This document shows, piece by piece, positions 48,351 through 57,668 of a stretch of DNA of 64,000 nucleotides (position 1 is the stretch's first letter; each line of letters opens with the position of its first letter). The position numbers and the translations under genes are program-made. The DNA lies in assembly GCF_000722545.1 (NCBI RefSeq), contig NZ_JNVM01000004.1:372001-436000 (forward strand). Reading direction: 5' to 3'. The notes under the pieces were generated by a model. The model was not told the DNA's origin. It saw nothing but the letters and a program-made list of their open reading frames with translations, and searched no databases. The stretch comes from Paenibacillus tyrphae. Its GTDB lineage: Bacteria; Bacillota; Bacilli; Paenibacillales; NBRC-103111.

Positions 48351-49802
48351 ATGAATAAGTACGCTAGGAGAACGGTGCTGCTGTCATTAAGCGCCGGCTT
48401 ATTGGCGTCGACGTTAACTGCTTGCACCAAAACGGGCAGCGGAGACGGTAAAAGCGAGAGAGTACTCCGGATTGCGACCAGCGATTACGTAAATGAAAAC
48501 GAGTATTTTCGGCAGCAGTTCACCGAGTTGTTCGAATTTGCCAATCCGAACATTAAGCTGGAATATGTTTCGACCTTGGACGAACGTTTTAGGTACAGCG
48601 GATCCTCTGATTCCAACGAGAAGCCCAAGGATCCGATAGATAAGCTGAGCGAATTGATGACGGGGGACAATTCCCCGGATGTCGTCTTGATCGATTACGA
48701 TCATCTGCCGGAGCTTGTCGGCAGCAACCTGCTGAAGCAGCTCGATCAAGATATCGCCAAGGATAAATTCGATACGAGTGATATCGCTCCTCCTATCATT
48801 GAAGGGATCAGAAGGGCAGGAGACGGCAAAATCTATGCGCTGGCTCCGACTTTTGAGTCTTACGCTCTTATTTACAATAAAAAATTGTTTGATGAGGCGG
48901 GAGTTCCGTACCCGGCCGACAAAATGACTTGGGATCAGACGTTCGATCTGGCCCGTAGGCTGTCCAAAGGGGAGGGGGAGAACCGGAAATTCGGCTTTGC
49001 ATTTTCGACCTACAGCAGCAGGGCGAGCAATCTGAGTTACGGAATGCTAGTTTATACGGAGCCTTTGCAGTTGAGTATGATTGACGATAATGCCGAGAAA
49101 ATGACGGTGGATTCCGACCAATGGGAAAAAGTGTGGAAAACACTGCTGCAGCTGAAGACGGAAAAGCTTGTACCGCAGCCGTCTGATGACCTAAAAGGAC
49201 GAGGATCGGGATCAAACGAGGATCATCCGTTTCAAGACGACAATTTCTTGTCAGGTCGTGTTGCGATGTCGCTTATTGACTACAGAGATGTTGGATCGGT
49301 AGCCAACGTTATGAAAAATGCGCACAATTTTAAAGGCCTGACCCCGTTCGATTGGGACATGGTCACGATGCCCGTTCATCTCGAAGCGCCGGAGAACGGA
49401 TACGGAATCCGGTTGGATGGTTTGATGGGAATTAGCGCCAAGGCGCAAAATCCGGAAGACGCTTGGAAATTCATCAAGTTCGTCAACGGCGAGGATTGGG
49501 CCCGGCTTAAAGGGAACAGTTCCGGCAGCCTGATGGCCCGGCAAAAATATATTAAACCGAAAGATGGAGCGGAGTTCAACATCAAAGCGTTCACGACGCT
49601 GCTTCCGGCGCCGGCCGTCGAAGACAAACTGTATCGCAAGCTACCGAACTTGTACCAAGTAAGAAGGATCGGCAACCGTAAATTGCAAGACGTCAGCGTG
49701 AATATCCTTCAGGTTCGCGAGGCGCTGAAGCAATGGCAAAGCGAGGGGGATGCCTTGCTCCAGAAGATGAAAGACAATCCGAATGCGTCTGTCGATCATT
49801 AA
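48351..49802 (+). CDS. Extracellular solute-binding lipoprotein (family 1), copy 1
   Basis: A 483-residue solute-binding protein. The signal peptide ends in LTAC with lipobox Cys25, so it is membrane-anchored outside the cell. It has the family 1 (UgpB/MalE-like) pattern: RIATSDYVNENEYFRQQFTE, DNSPDVVLIDYDHLPELV, YALAPTFESYALIYNKKLFDEAG and a late EDAWKFIKFVNGEDWARLKG. No MalF/MalG-type permease genes are nearby, so it is an orphan for import. It lies 54 nt after the second ATPase and 59 nt before its paralogue. The ligand is unknown. Confidence 0.88.
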   Translation: MNKYARRTVLLSLSAGLLASTLTACTKTGSGDGKSERVLRIATSDYVNENEYFRQQFTELFEFANPNIKLEYVSTLDERFRYSGSSDSNEKPKDPIDKLSELMTGDNSPDVVLIDYDHLPELVGSNLLKQLDQDIAKDKFDTSDIAPPIIEGIRRAGDGKIYALAPTFESYALIYNKKLFDEAGVPYPADKMTWDQTFDLARRLSKGEGENRKFGFAFSTYSSRASNLSYGMLVYTEPLQLSMIDDNAEKMTVDSDQWEKVWKTLLQLKTEKLVPQPSDDLKGRGSGSNEDHPFQDDNFLSGRVAMSLIDYRDVGSVANVMKNAHNFKGLTPFDWDMVTMPVHLEAPENGYGIRLDGLMGISAKAQNPEDAWKFIKFVNGEDWARLKGNSSGSLMARQKYIKPKDGAEFNIKAFTTLLPAPAVEDKLYRKLPNLYQVRRIGNRKLQDVSVNILQVREALKQWQSEGDALLQKMKDNPNASVDH

Positions 49803-49861
49803 CCTTTTTTGTTAAAACTGCCTTGATTATACATAGAAACCAATCTGGAGGGATCCTGAGA

Positions 49862-51331
49862 ATGCAAAAATATGTTAAGAAGACGGTGGCTGTATCGCTC
49901 TGCGTCGGCTTGATGGCGCCGACAATGGTTGCTTGCACGAAATCCGGCAGCGGGGAAAGCAAAACCGAGAAGGTACTTCGAGTCGCAACCAGCATGGGAT
50001 ACGGCGGGGACAATGAGTATTTTCGCCAACGCTTCACCGAATTGTTCGAATTCGCGAATCCGAACATTAAGCTTGAGTTCATCTCGACATCGGATGACCG
50101 TTACATGTATGGCGGCCGGCCGGATCCGAAGGAAAAGCCGAAAGATCCGATGGATAAGCTGAAAGAAGTGATGACGGGCGATAGTCCGCCCGATGTGGTG
50201 ATGGTTGGCTACGAACAACTGCCGGAGCTGATCAGCAACAATATGCTGAAGCAGCTTGACCAGGACATCGCGAAGGACAAATTCGATACGTCCGATATCG
50301 TTCCTGCGGTCATCGAGGGCATCAAAAAGGTGGGCGACGGCAAAATTTACGCGCTGGCACCGACTTTCTATTCTTCTGCACTTATTTATAATAAAAAAAT
50401 ATTCGATGAAGCCGGGGTTCAATACCCGACAGACAAGATGACCTGGGATCAGGCGTTCGATCTGGCCCGCAGATTGACGAAAGGGGAAGGGGAGAACCGC
50501 AAGTACGGTTTTTCGTTCTCGCCGCACAACATGGGCGATGACATTTTCTATGCGACACATATGTACACGGCGCCGCTTGACCTCAAGACCTTCGACGATA
50601 AAGGCGAGAAGATGACCGTCGATTCCGATCAATGGGAAAAAGTGTGGAAAACGCTGCTGCAGCTGAAGACTGAGAAAATTTTGCCTGAGCCGATCGACTA
50701 CTCCAAGCGGCGCAACCCTGGGCCTAACGAAGACTTCAACCCGTTTATGGACGACGATTTCTTATCCGGCCGTGTAGCCATGTCCATTATCAACTACGGC
50801 CAAATTAGCCAGTATACGAACGTCATGAAAAATGCGGCAAACATTAAAGGTCTCACTCCGTTCGATTGGGATGTCGTTACGGTGCCTGTGCATCAGGAAG
50901 CGCCGGAATACGGCGGCAGCATCGGTCTGGACGGTCTGATGGGCATTAACGCCAAGGCGCAAAACCCCGAGGACGCCTGGAAATTCATCAAATTTATCAA
51001 CAGCGAGGATTGGGCCCGTCTGAAAGCCGGAAGCACCTACAATCTGGTGTCGCGCCAAAAATACATCAAGCCGAAGGACGGGGCGGAGTTCAATATCAAA
51101 GCGTTCACAACGCTGCTTCCTGCGCCAAGCCAAGACTACAAGATTTATCGCGAGAAACCGGGCTTGTACGATGTGGAACGCCTCGGCTCCCAAAAATTCC
51201 AGCAAGTCGCCCAGAATAAGCTGCAAGTGCGCGATGCGCTCAAGCAATGGCAAACGGAAGGCGATGCGATGCTGCAAAAAATTAAAGAGAATCCGAATGC
51301 TCAGTTTGATTCGATGATGCAGGGGGGATAA
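49862..51331 (+). CDS. Extracellular solute-binding lipoprotein (family 1), copy 2
   Basis: A 489-residue paralogue of the preceding gene; the similarity runs the whole length. Examples are QQLDQDIAKDKFDTSDI-type and AKAQNPEDAWKFIKF stretches in both. The signal peptide ends in MVAC with lipobox Cys25, the same position as in copy 1. The start ATG at 49862 is 10 nt after GGAGG; the reading frame is open further upstream into copy 1, but without a start signal. The tandem pair probably arose by local duplication. The C-terminus differs slightly (SMMQGG). Confidence 0.88.
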   Translation: MQKYVKKTVAVSLCVGLMAPTMVACTKSGSGESKTEKVLRVATSMGYGGDNEYFRQRFTELFEFANPNIKLEFISTSDDRYMYGGRPDPKEKPKDPMDKLKEVMTGDSPPDVVMVGYEQLPELISNNMLKQLDQDIAKDKFDTSDIVPAVIEGIKKVGDGKIYALAPTFYSSALIYNKKIFDEAGVQYPTDKMTWDQAFDLARRLTKGEGENRKYGFSFSPHNMGDDIFYATHMYTAPLDLKTFDDKGEKMTVDSDQWEKVWKTLLQLKTEKILPEPIDYSKRRNPGPNEDFNPFMDDDFLSGRVAMSIINYGQISQYTNVMKNAANIKGLTPFDWDVVTVPVHQEAPEYGGSIGLDGLMGINAKAQNPEDAWKFIKFINSEDWARLKAGSTYNLVSRQKYIKPKDGAEFNIKAFTTLLPAPSQDYKIYREKPGLYDVERLGSQKFQQVAQNKLQVRDALKQWQTEGDAMLQKIKENPNAQFDSMMQGG

Positions 51332-51399
51332 GATGTCCCCTCTCAGCAAGAATGCGGGCAGTACGTTCGGAGTGAAACTCAACAAGGAGGAACAACAAG

Positions 51400-53622
51400 A
51401 TGAATTCCAAACGCAAACGATATAAAACTTGCATAGTTCTGCTGGCAGCCGTACTTGCCTTCGGGTCCGCGCTCCCCGCCTTTGCAGCGGAGGGCGGCGG
51501 CACGACCCCGCCTTCGGGGACAACGGCCACAATCTCGACAGGGACCGCTCCGGCGATCGGACAGGTCGCTCTCAACGCAACCAGCTATTTCGAGATTAAA
51601 AATGTGGTCATGATGCCGGAGCAAGGCAACAAAACTGTGACGTTCACCGTAGGTGTCAACAACGGAGGGTCGACCGACCTGCAGTTCATCGACTACTGGC
51701 CTCGGCTGAGGACGAAAAACGGCAACCAAATTTCCGTTCGCGTCCTGCCGCAGGACAAGGATAAAAACCGCATTCCAGCCAAATCGAGCCAAGACATCAG
51801 CTTTTACGCAACGGTGAACGAATCGACGGACCTGAAGGATCTTATTTTTGAAATTATCAAATGGGACTTCAGCATGCCGGAGGCGGATTTCGTGCGGAAA
51901 ATCGGAGAGGTGAGCGTTCCTGACGACTATACCGTCGTTACGCCGGCCGGTAAAGCACATACGATTCAAATAGCAAGCAATCCAGTCAAAGGCACCATCA
52001 AAAAAGTATTGATGAGCAAGAACGAGAAGAATTACACTCCGACCATCGTCCTTAATTTGGAGAACGTAGGCTCGAAGAGCGTCGCGGTGCCCGGATATCA
52101 ATATTTACTTCGCACAAGCGAAGGGTATATGTACCCGCTTGACGCCAAAGTCGTCAAAGATTTGACCATCAATCCGCAAACGAACAAAGATATCGATCTT
52201 ACGGGCTCCGTTCCGGTCTCCGTGTCAACGGAAGGCTGGCAGCTCGTGATCGTTCAGAACGCGCAGGATTTGAAGCTGAATCTGCCGATTGCTTTCTTCG
52301 CTTTACCGGCCGTATCGGATACGGACGGGGTGGACACGGGCAAAGCCTTCAGCTTCACGAACAAATCGGGTACCTACACGACTCAGCTGAATACGGTCCA
52401 ACGGCTGCCTTGGGAGGACCAGGATATTTTGACCGCAGGGTTTACGCTGTCCAACAAAGGCCCAGAAGCGCTTCCGATTCCGGAGCTGACCGGGTATTTC
52501 AAGCTAGACGACAACGTGAAGGTGGAAGCGAAGCTGGTTCGGACGGACAATGTCATCGGCCTGGCCCCGAATGCGGAAGCTCAATTCCAGTTTATCGGCA
52601 AAATTCCGTACACGTCGCAATTTGGCAAGGTCAAGCTTGTGCTGCAAGAGAAAACGGGCACCGGCAGCAGCGACGGCAAGACAGACCAGCAGACGGCGGC
52701 GAGCGATTTGCTCGAGTTTGTACACCGCTCGGAGCTGATGAATATTCCTTATAATAACTTCGGCGAAACGTATAAAGTGACAAGCATCGGCCGGAGTGCA
52801 AACTATAAGGTCCGTTCTGTTAGGACGTATGGCGGCAAAATGAATGACACATTCACTGCTCTCTTGGAAGTAAATAATCTTGAAAAACGGCCATCGGATA
52901 TTACAAAATTGGTTGCTTATTTCAAGACAGCTGAAGGTACGTATCCTGCTACCATTTCCGAGATTAAGACGAAGGTCAACCCGAACGGAACAGCGATGCT
53001 ACTGCTGTCCAGCAACGTGGGCAAGGGAGCTCCAACGTCCGGTATGAGTATATTGATCGGTGAAGCCGTGACTGAAGGAAAATTGACGGAAGCGGACAAA
53101 AAACCGGATGCTTATGTAAATGCTGCTGCGTACTGGCTTCCAGAAGAGGATTTCACGGTTCAAGACGGATTTAAAGATATCAATCTCGATCCGTATAAAC
53201 TATCCATCAGCAACATTCGTTCCACCATTGAATACGTCAAAGATTCCGATGTCACGCCAGTCAAAATAAAATTCGATTACAACCTGACAAAAGACTCAAT
53301 GTTCGTTTCAAATATGGAAGGCCGCCAGCTCATTATTGAGCTTGAAGATTCCGACGGTAAGACAAAAATGAAAAGCTCGCTCGACTTTAAAGACTTTGAG
53401 GGTATAGCGTCCGATAAGCAAGGCACTACAACTCAAACGGAAACAAAAGAAAAAATGACCGTAGGTGAGCATGTAGACTTTGAATTTAAGGAATCTATCA
53501 AGGACATAAAGTATAGGATCAATCAGCTGAAAACTTTCAAACTTAACATCTACGATTCGTTCCAAGGGCAAAAGAAATTGATCGCCACCAAAGAGGTCAA
53601 CTGGTTCGAAACAGCGGAATAA
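51400..53622 (+). CDS. Secreted repeat protein, 740 residues, function unknown
   Basis: Last gene of the ABC operon. A signal peptide with cleavage after ALPAFA (about residue 29) precedes a low-complexity Thr/Gly segment (33-52). Four or five beta-rich repeats of roughly 100 residues follow, at about 62-158, 190-303, 322-418, 462-565 and 600-735. The repeat motif is VNN/ENVGS, then VPGYQYLLRTSEGYMYPL, then NPQTNKDI-type and a closing L-L-I-V strand. This resembles CARDB/Ig-like or DUF4352-like folds. No membrane anchor or sortase motif is seen. The same motif occurs in the 597-residue protein at 58957. The ATG follows CAAGGAGG. Confidence 0.8.
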   Translation: MNSKRKRYKTCIVLLAAVLAFGSALPAFAAEGGGTTPPSGTTATISTGTAPAIGQVALNATSYFEIKNVVMMPEQGNKTVTFTVGVNNGGSTDLQFIDYWPRLRTKNGNQISVRVLPQDKDKNRIPAKSSQDISFYATVNESTDLKDLIFEIIKWDFSMPEADFVRKIGEVSVPDDYTVVTPAGKAHTIQIASNPVKGTIKKVLMSKNEKNYTPTIVLNLENVGSKSVAVPGYQYLLRTSEGYMYPLDAKVVKDLTINPQTNKDIDLTGSVPVSVSTEGWQLVIVQNAQDLKLNLPIAFFALPAVSDTDGVDTGKAFSFTNKSGTYTTQLNTVQRLPWEDQDILTAGFTLSNKGPEALPIPELTGYFKLDDNVKVEAKLVRTDNVIGLAPNAEAQFQFIGKIPYTSQFGKVKLVLQEKTGTGSSDGKTDQQTAASDLLEFVHRSELMNIPYNNFGETYKVTSIGRSANYKVRSVRTYGGKMNDTFTALLEVNNLEKRPSDITKLVAYFKTAEGTYPATISEIKTKVNPNGTAMLLLSSNVGKGAPTSGMSILIGEAVTEGKLTEADKKPDAYVNAAAYWLPEEDFTVQDGFKDINLDPYKLSISNIRSTIEYVKDSDVTPVKIKFDYNLTKDSMFVSNMEGRQLIIELEDSDGKTKMKSSLDFKDFEGIASDKQGTTTQTETKEKMTVGEHVDFEFKESIKDIKYRINQLKTFKLNIYDSFQGQKKLIATKEVNWFETAE

Positions 53623-53647
53623 TATGTTTACTTTTTTTGATTAAACG

Positions 53648-53695
53648 AAACCGTTTCTGCATCAGTTGCGTAAAACTGTGCAGAAGCGGTTTTTT
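53648..53695 (+). terminator. Terminator of the ABC export operon
   Basis: AAACCGTTTCTGCA pairs with TGCAGAAGCGGTTT, with a further CAGTT/AACTG inner stem, and a T run follows. Confidence 0.9.
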
Positions 53696-53748
53696 GCTGG
53701 GAACTCAGAGACTTCTATGAATAATTGGTTAAAAGTTCATTGGGGGTA

Positions 53749-53802
53749 TTGACAGGTTTTTCAAGACGATTTATGTTATTTACGTTAACAACATTCTTAA
53801 CG
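53749..53802 (+). promoter_or_regulatory. Promoter and palindromic operator of the GbsR-type gene
   Basis: TTGACA (53749-53754) and TATGTT (53772-53777) are 17 nt apart. Just after the -10 lies the perfect palindrome CGTTAA-N8-TTAACG (53783-53802), across the likely transcription start. It is a candidate autoregulatory operator for the MarR/GbsR protein that follows. Confidence 0.65.
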
Positions 53803-53831
53803 ATGTTAATTCAATGAATAAGGAGAAGATA

Positions 53832-54341
53832 ATGAGTAAACCGCATCTCTCGTTTGGTGAATATAAATGGACGGTCACCCAACAAATGTCACGGACTTTT
53901 GAATTGGAAGGATTCAGCCCGCTTGTCGGCAAAATATTCGGCCTGCTTTTATTTGCGCCCAAACCGGTTAGCCTGCAGGAAATCGCCGATCAGCTTGGTG
54001 TAACGAAAGCAGCCGTCAGCGTCCAGGTCCGTGCGTTGGAAAAATACTCCATGTGCCAAAAGGTTCCGTTGAGAAGCGATCGCAAAGACTACTACTACAT
54101 ATCCGATGATTTCACACTGATCAGCATGCGGGCCAGCAAGCAAAAAATCGAATCGATTACCAAGCAATGCGAAGAATTGTTGTTCACTCTTAAAGGAATG
54201 TCTCAGATTGGTGAGGAGGAAACAGAATCCTTTGAGGTTTTCAAGCGAAGATTTGCGGAAGTTTCCGCGATGTACCGGATGTTTTTATCGCGATTGGAGG
54301 GGATCGAAGAGGAGTGGATCCGACTAAGAGAGCAGCTGTAA
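53832..54341 (+). CDS. GbsR/MarR family transcriptional regulator
   Basis: A 169-residue regulator of the GbsR type, with a MarR-like winged helix-turn-helix at about 28-90 (PVSLQEIADQLGVTKAAVSV; VRALEKYSMCQKV). A C-terminal dimerising coiled coil spans about 100-165. I chose the ATG at 53832 because AAGGAG lies 6 nt upstream and an earlier in-frame ATG (53814) precedes that site. It stands directly before the RND genes on the same strand and probably represses them, given the CGTTAACG palindrome in their promoter region. The ligand is unknown. Confidence 0.85.
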   Translation: MSKPHLSFGEYKWTVTQQMSRTFELEGFSPLVGKIFGLLLFAPKPVSLQEIADQLGVTKAAVSVQVRALEKYSMCQKVPLRSDRKDYYYISDDFTLISMRASKQKIESITKQCEELLFTLKGMSQIGEEETESFEVFKRRFAEVSAMYRMFLSRLEGIEEEWIRLREQL

Positions 54342-54357
54342 ACAGATAGACGAAAGA

Positions 54358-54378
54358 CGGGACGCCCGGATTTTTTTT
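54358..54378 (+). terminator. Weak terminator after the GbsR-type gene
   Basis: A short CGGG-ACG-CCCG hairpin is followed by GA and eight T residues. The stem is only four base pairs, so termination may be partial. Confidence 0.4.
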
Positions 54379-54397
54379 ATGTTATGACTTTTTTCAC

Positions 54398-54427
54398 CTT
54401 ACAGCCGTTAACGAACCAAGCTATACT
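54398..54427 (+). promoter_or_regulatory. Promoter of the RND operon with CGTTAACG site
   Basis: TATACT (54422-54427) is a good -10; CTTACA (54398-54403) is a modest -35 with an 18-nt spacer. The palindrome CGTTAACG (54406-54413) lies between them and joins the two half-sites of the palindrome upstream of the GbsR-type gene. Confidence 0.55.
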
Positions 54428-54509
54428 GAAAAAAGATTTATGGAAAATGAAGGGGTAACCGGAAACGCCTCGTCTAAGTAGTCAGCAATCGTAATGGAGG
54501 AGTAGAGAG

Positions 54510-57500
54510 ATGAATTCATTAACAAATTTTTCGATGAAGAACATCGCCGCAATAATCATTATTGTGCTGATGTTGTTTGGCGGCGGTACTTATGCGGCTT
54601 CCATCTTGAAAATGGAACTCATACCGAGTACTACGCAAACGAGATTCAATATTACCACCCAGTACACGGCTCCTCCTAAGGATGTTTTGGAGCTGGTAAC
54701 CAAGCCTGTCGAGAAAGCGGTGGCGGGACTAGACGGCATCAAATCTTTAAAGTCTACCTCCAGCGATAACTTCTCCATGGTTACCGTTGAATTGCAGCAG
54801 GGGAAGAAGATCGAGGATGCCAGAAGAGAAGCCGAAGGCTTGCTTGCGAACGTAAAACTGCCCCAAGGCGCGGAAAAACCGAAGGTTCAGACCTCTAGTG
54901 CCGAAGCGAGCGCCATTTACTACCTCTCGGTGTATGGCGAGAACAACATGAGCCAACAGGAACTGGATAAAATCTACAAGGATATCGTCCAGCCGGGCTT
55001 TGCGGCCATCAAGGGCGTTGACCGCGTCGAAGGGGTCGGCAATAAAGAAGCGGTTCTGACCTTGAGAATGAACGGAAACGCAATCAGTAGTTACGGCCTA
55101 ACGCCGGCGCAGGTATCCCAAATGATTCAATCTTCTATTCTGACAAGCCCAGCCGGATTAGTCGACTTCAGCGGCAACACACAGATGGTGCGCGTCAAGA
55201 GCGATCTCAATACGATTTACAGCTTAGAAAACATGAAGATTACGGCGTCGGGGGGACAAACGCTTCTTCTGAAAGACATCGCCAAGGTTGAAGCCATTTC
55301 CGAGTCTAGATTCATTTCGCGTCTCGATGGGAAGCCGGCCATCGGTGTAACGATCTACAAAACGAAGAACTCCAATGACGTTCAATTGGCTACGGAAGCA
55401 GACGCTTTGATGGCCAAGTGGAAGCAGGACTTCCCGAACATTACGTTTAAATCGCTTTTTGCTACATCGAGCATGATCAAGGATTCCATTAACGGCATGG
55501 TTAAGGAAGGAGCGCTCGGCGCCCTGCTTGCCTCTATTATGATCCTGCTCTTCCTAAGAAATGTTCGGATGACCATTATCGTTTTGGTCTCTATTCCTTT
55601 ATCGTTGTTGATCACGCTGCTGATCATGGCTCCGTTGGACATTTCGCTCAACATCATGACGCTGGGCGGAATTACGATCGCGATCGGGCGTGTCGTGGAC
55701 GACAGTATCGTCGTAATCGAAAATATTTACAGCGAGCTCGTGAAAGTTCACGAACGCGGAGAATCGGTCATTAAGAAAGCGACGGCGCAAGTGGCTTCGG
55801 CGATTACCTCCTCCACGCTTACAACCGTCGGGGTATTCGCTCCAATCGCTTTTGTCGGGGGAGAGCTCGGGGATATGTTCCGCCCGTTCGCCGTCACGCT
55901 TTCCGCTGCCTTGATGTCTTCTCTGTTGGTGGCCGTGACCGTTATTCCGATGCTTGCCAAGCTGCTCGTGCTGCGTTCCAAAAATATTAAGGTTCACGAT
56001 GAAACGCACGTCGGCAAAGTATCCGGCGCTTATTTGAAAGTGCTGAAATGGTCGCTTAACAATCGCATCAAAACGATGCTGCTTTCCATGTTGGTTTTTG
56101 TTGTAGCTATCGTAGGTACGGTTCCGTTCCTGGCTGTGGAGTTCATGCCTTCCAGCGATTCGGATAAACAAATGTTTATTATGGTCAAAATGCCTCGGGA
56201 AACTTCGCTCGCATCCAACGATTTGAAAATGAAAGAAATCGAAGCGATGATACGCGAAACGAAAAACCAGGCCGGAGAACCCGCTTTCGAATATATGCAA
56301 TCCTATGTAGGCGGCGGCACGACGGATAACCGCATCGATTATGAAAGCCAGTTAATCGGCGCCGCTTCGCAGGGAACGAACGCCAAGAAGCTTTTGAATG
56401 AAATGAAAGAAAAGATTGTGTACCTGCTTCCCAAAGGCTCTGAGGTAAACGGCATGCTGCTTAGCGGCGGCGGACCTGGCGGCGGGGGAGACTTCTCCTA
56501 TATGCTTAAAGGCGACGACCTGAATCTGCTCACTCAGGGAGCCAAAATGGTAAAGGAGAAGCTCAAGGAAATTCCGGAATTTAAAGATGTAAAAGACAGC
56601 TTGAGCGAATCGAAGAACGAAGTGGAAATCGCCGTAGATCAAAATAAAGCCAGACTGTACAATTTGTCTTCGGGACAAATCGTCGAAACCGTGAATTCTT
56701 GGCTGAGAGAGGAAAAGATCGGAGATCTGAAATTCGACAATACGACCTTCTCTACCAAGATCATGCTGGACAAGAGCTTCAAGGATTCCATTGACAAAAT
56801 CGGCAACTTCCTGATCAAGACTCCTACGGGGGCAACCGTCAAGCTGAATGAAGTAGCGAAGATTCGCCAAATCGAGGCTCCGGCGTCGATCACCCGGGAT
56901 CAACAGGTCCAATACGTAACGGTAACGGCAACGATCGAGTCCAGGGACAAGGGCGGCGTTAGCGCCAAAGCGGCCGAAATGCTGAAATCCGTGGAGCTTC
57001 CGTCGGGAATTCGTCCTGAAGTCAAAGGGGTATCCGACGATATTCAGAAAAACTTCATGCAAATGTTCGTAGCCATGGCCGTCTCCATCTTTATTGTCTA
57101 TCTGATCATGGTTCTGGCTTTCGGAAATGCCAGTGCGCCGTTTGCAATCTTATTCTCTCTGCCGCTTGCGGCAATCGGAGGCATGCTTGGCTTGCTCGTC
57201 AGCGGCGAATCGCTCAACCTCACCTCATTGATCGGATTCTTGATGCTGATCGGTGTCGTGGTTACCAATGCGATCGTGCTTATCGACCGCGTGCAGCAGC
57301 TGCGGGAGGCGGGACAGTCCGTACGCGACGCGCTTTTGGAGGGTGGTTTATCCCGGCTTCGTCCGATTATAATGACCGCGGGGGCTACCATTATTGCCCT
57401 GCTGCCGCTGGCTCTTGGGTTCTCTAAAGGGGCGCTCATTTCCAAAGGCTTGGCCGTTGTCGTTATCGGCGGATTGACCACATCGACTTTGCTTACGCTC

Positions 57501-57611
57501 GTCGTTGTGCCGGTCGTATACGAAATTATTCACAATACAAAGAACCGTCTCGGCCGCTTGTTCAGCAGAAAGACATCGGAATCCAAGTCAACGCCGGTAA
57601 CGAATGCTTAA
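54510..57611 (+). CDS. RND-family efflux transporter (AcrB/SwrC-like)
   Basis: Proton-driven exporter of 1033 residues. It has the RND plan: a first helix at about 11-30, a large extracytoplasmic domain to about 330, a six-helix bundle, a second large loop and a final six-helix bundle. The proton-relay motif GRVVDDSIVVIEN at about 395-407 contains the adjacent Asp pair. In the second bundle AFGNASAPFAILFSLPLAAIGG is typical. The nearest well-known relative type in Bacillus is SwrC (YerP), linked to surfactin resistance and swarming. A Gly-rich loop (LSGGGPGGGGDF) lies near 652-663. The substrate is unknown. The ATG follows TGGAGG. Confidence 0.93.
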   Translation: MNSLTNFSMKNIAAIIIIVLMLFGGGTYAASILKMELIPSTTQTRFNITTQYTAPPKDVLELVTKPVEKAVAGLDGIKSLKSTSSDNFSMVTVELQQGKKIEDARREAEGLLANVKLPQGAEKPKVQTSSAEASAIYYLSVYGENNMSQQELDKIYKDIVQPGFAAIKGVDRVEGVGNKEAVLTLRMNGNAISSYGLTPAQVSQMIQSSILTSPAGLVDFSGNTQMVRVKSDLNTIYSLENMKITASGGQTLLLKDIAKVEAISESRFISRLDGKPAIGVTIYKTKNSNDVQLATEADALMAKWKQDFPNITFKSLFATSSMIKDSINGMVKEGALGALLASIMILLFLRNVRMTIIVLVSIPLSLLITLLIMAPLDISLNIMTLGGITIAIGRVVDDSIVVIENIYSELVKVHERGESVIKKATAQVASAITSSTLTTVGVFAPIAFVGGELGDMFRPFAVTLSAALMSSLLVAVTVIPMLAKLLVLRSKNIKVHDETHVGKVSGAYLKVLKWSLNNRIKTMLLSMLVFVVAIVGTVPFLAVEFMPSSDSDKQMFIMVKMPRETSLASNDLKMKEIEAMIRETKNQAGEPAFEYMQSYVGGGTTDNRIDYESQLIGAASQGTNAKKLLNEMKEKIVYLLPKGSEVNGMLLSGGGPGGGGDFSYMLKGDDLNLLTQGAKMVKEKLKEIPEFKDVKDSLSESKNEVEIAVDQNKARLYNLSSGQIVETVNSWLREEKIGDLKFDNTTFSTKIMLDKSFKDSIDKIGNFLIKTPTGATVKLNEVAKIRQIEAPASITRDQQVQYVTVTATIESRDKGGVSAKAAEMLKSVELPSGIRPEVKGVSDDIQKNFMQMFVAMAVSIFIVYLIMVLAFGNASAPFAILFSLPLAAIGGMLGLLVSGESLNLTSLIGFLMLIGVVVTNAIVLIDRVQQLREAGQSVRDALLEGGLSRLRPIIMTAGATIIALLPLALGFSKGALISKGLAVVVIGGLTTSTLLTLVVVPVVYEIIHNTKNRLGRLFSRKTSESKSTPVTNA

Positions 57612-57668
57612 GAAAGCATTTATTCAGATAGATAGAGAGTTCCATAAGGGAAAAAGGAGAATCAGCCC

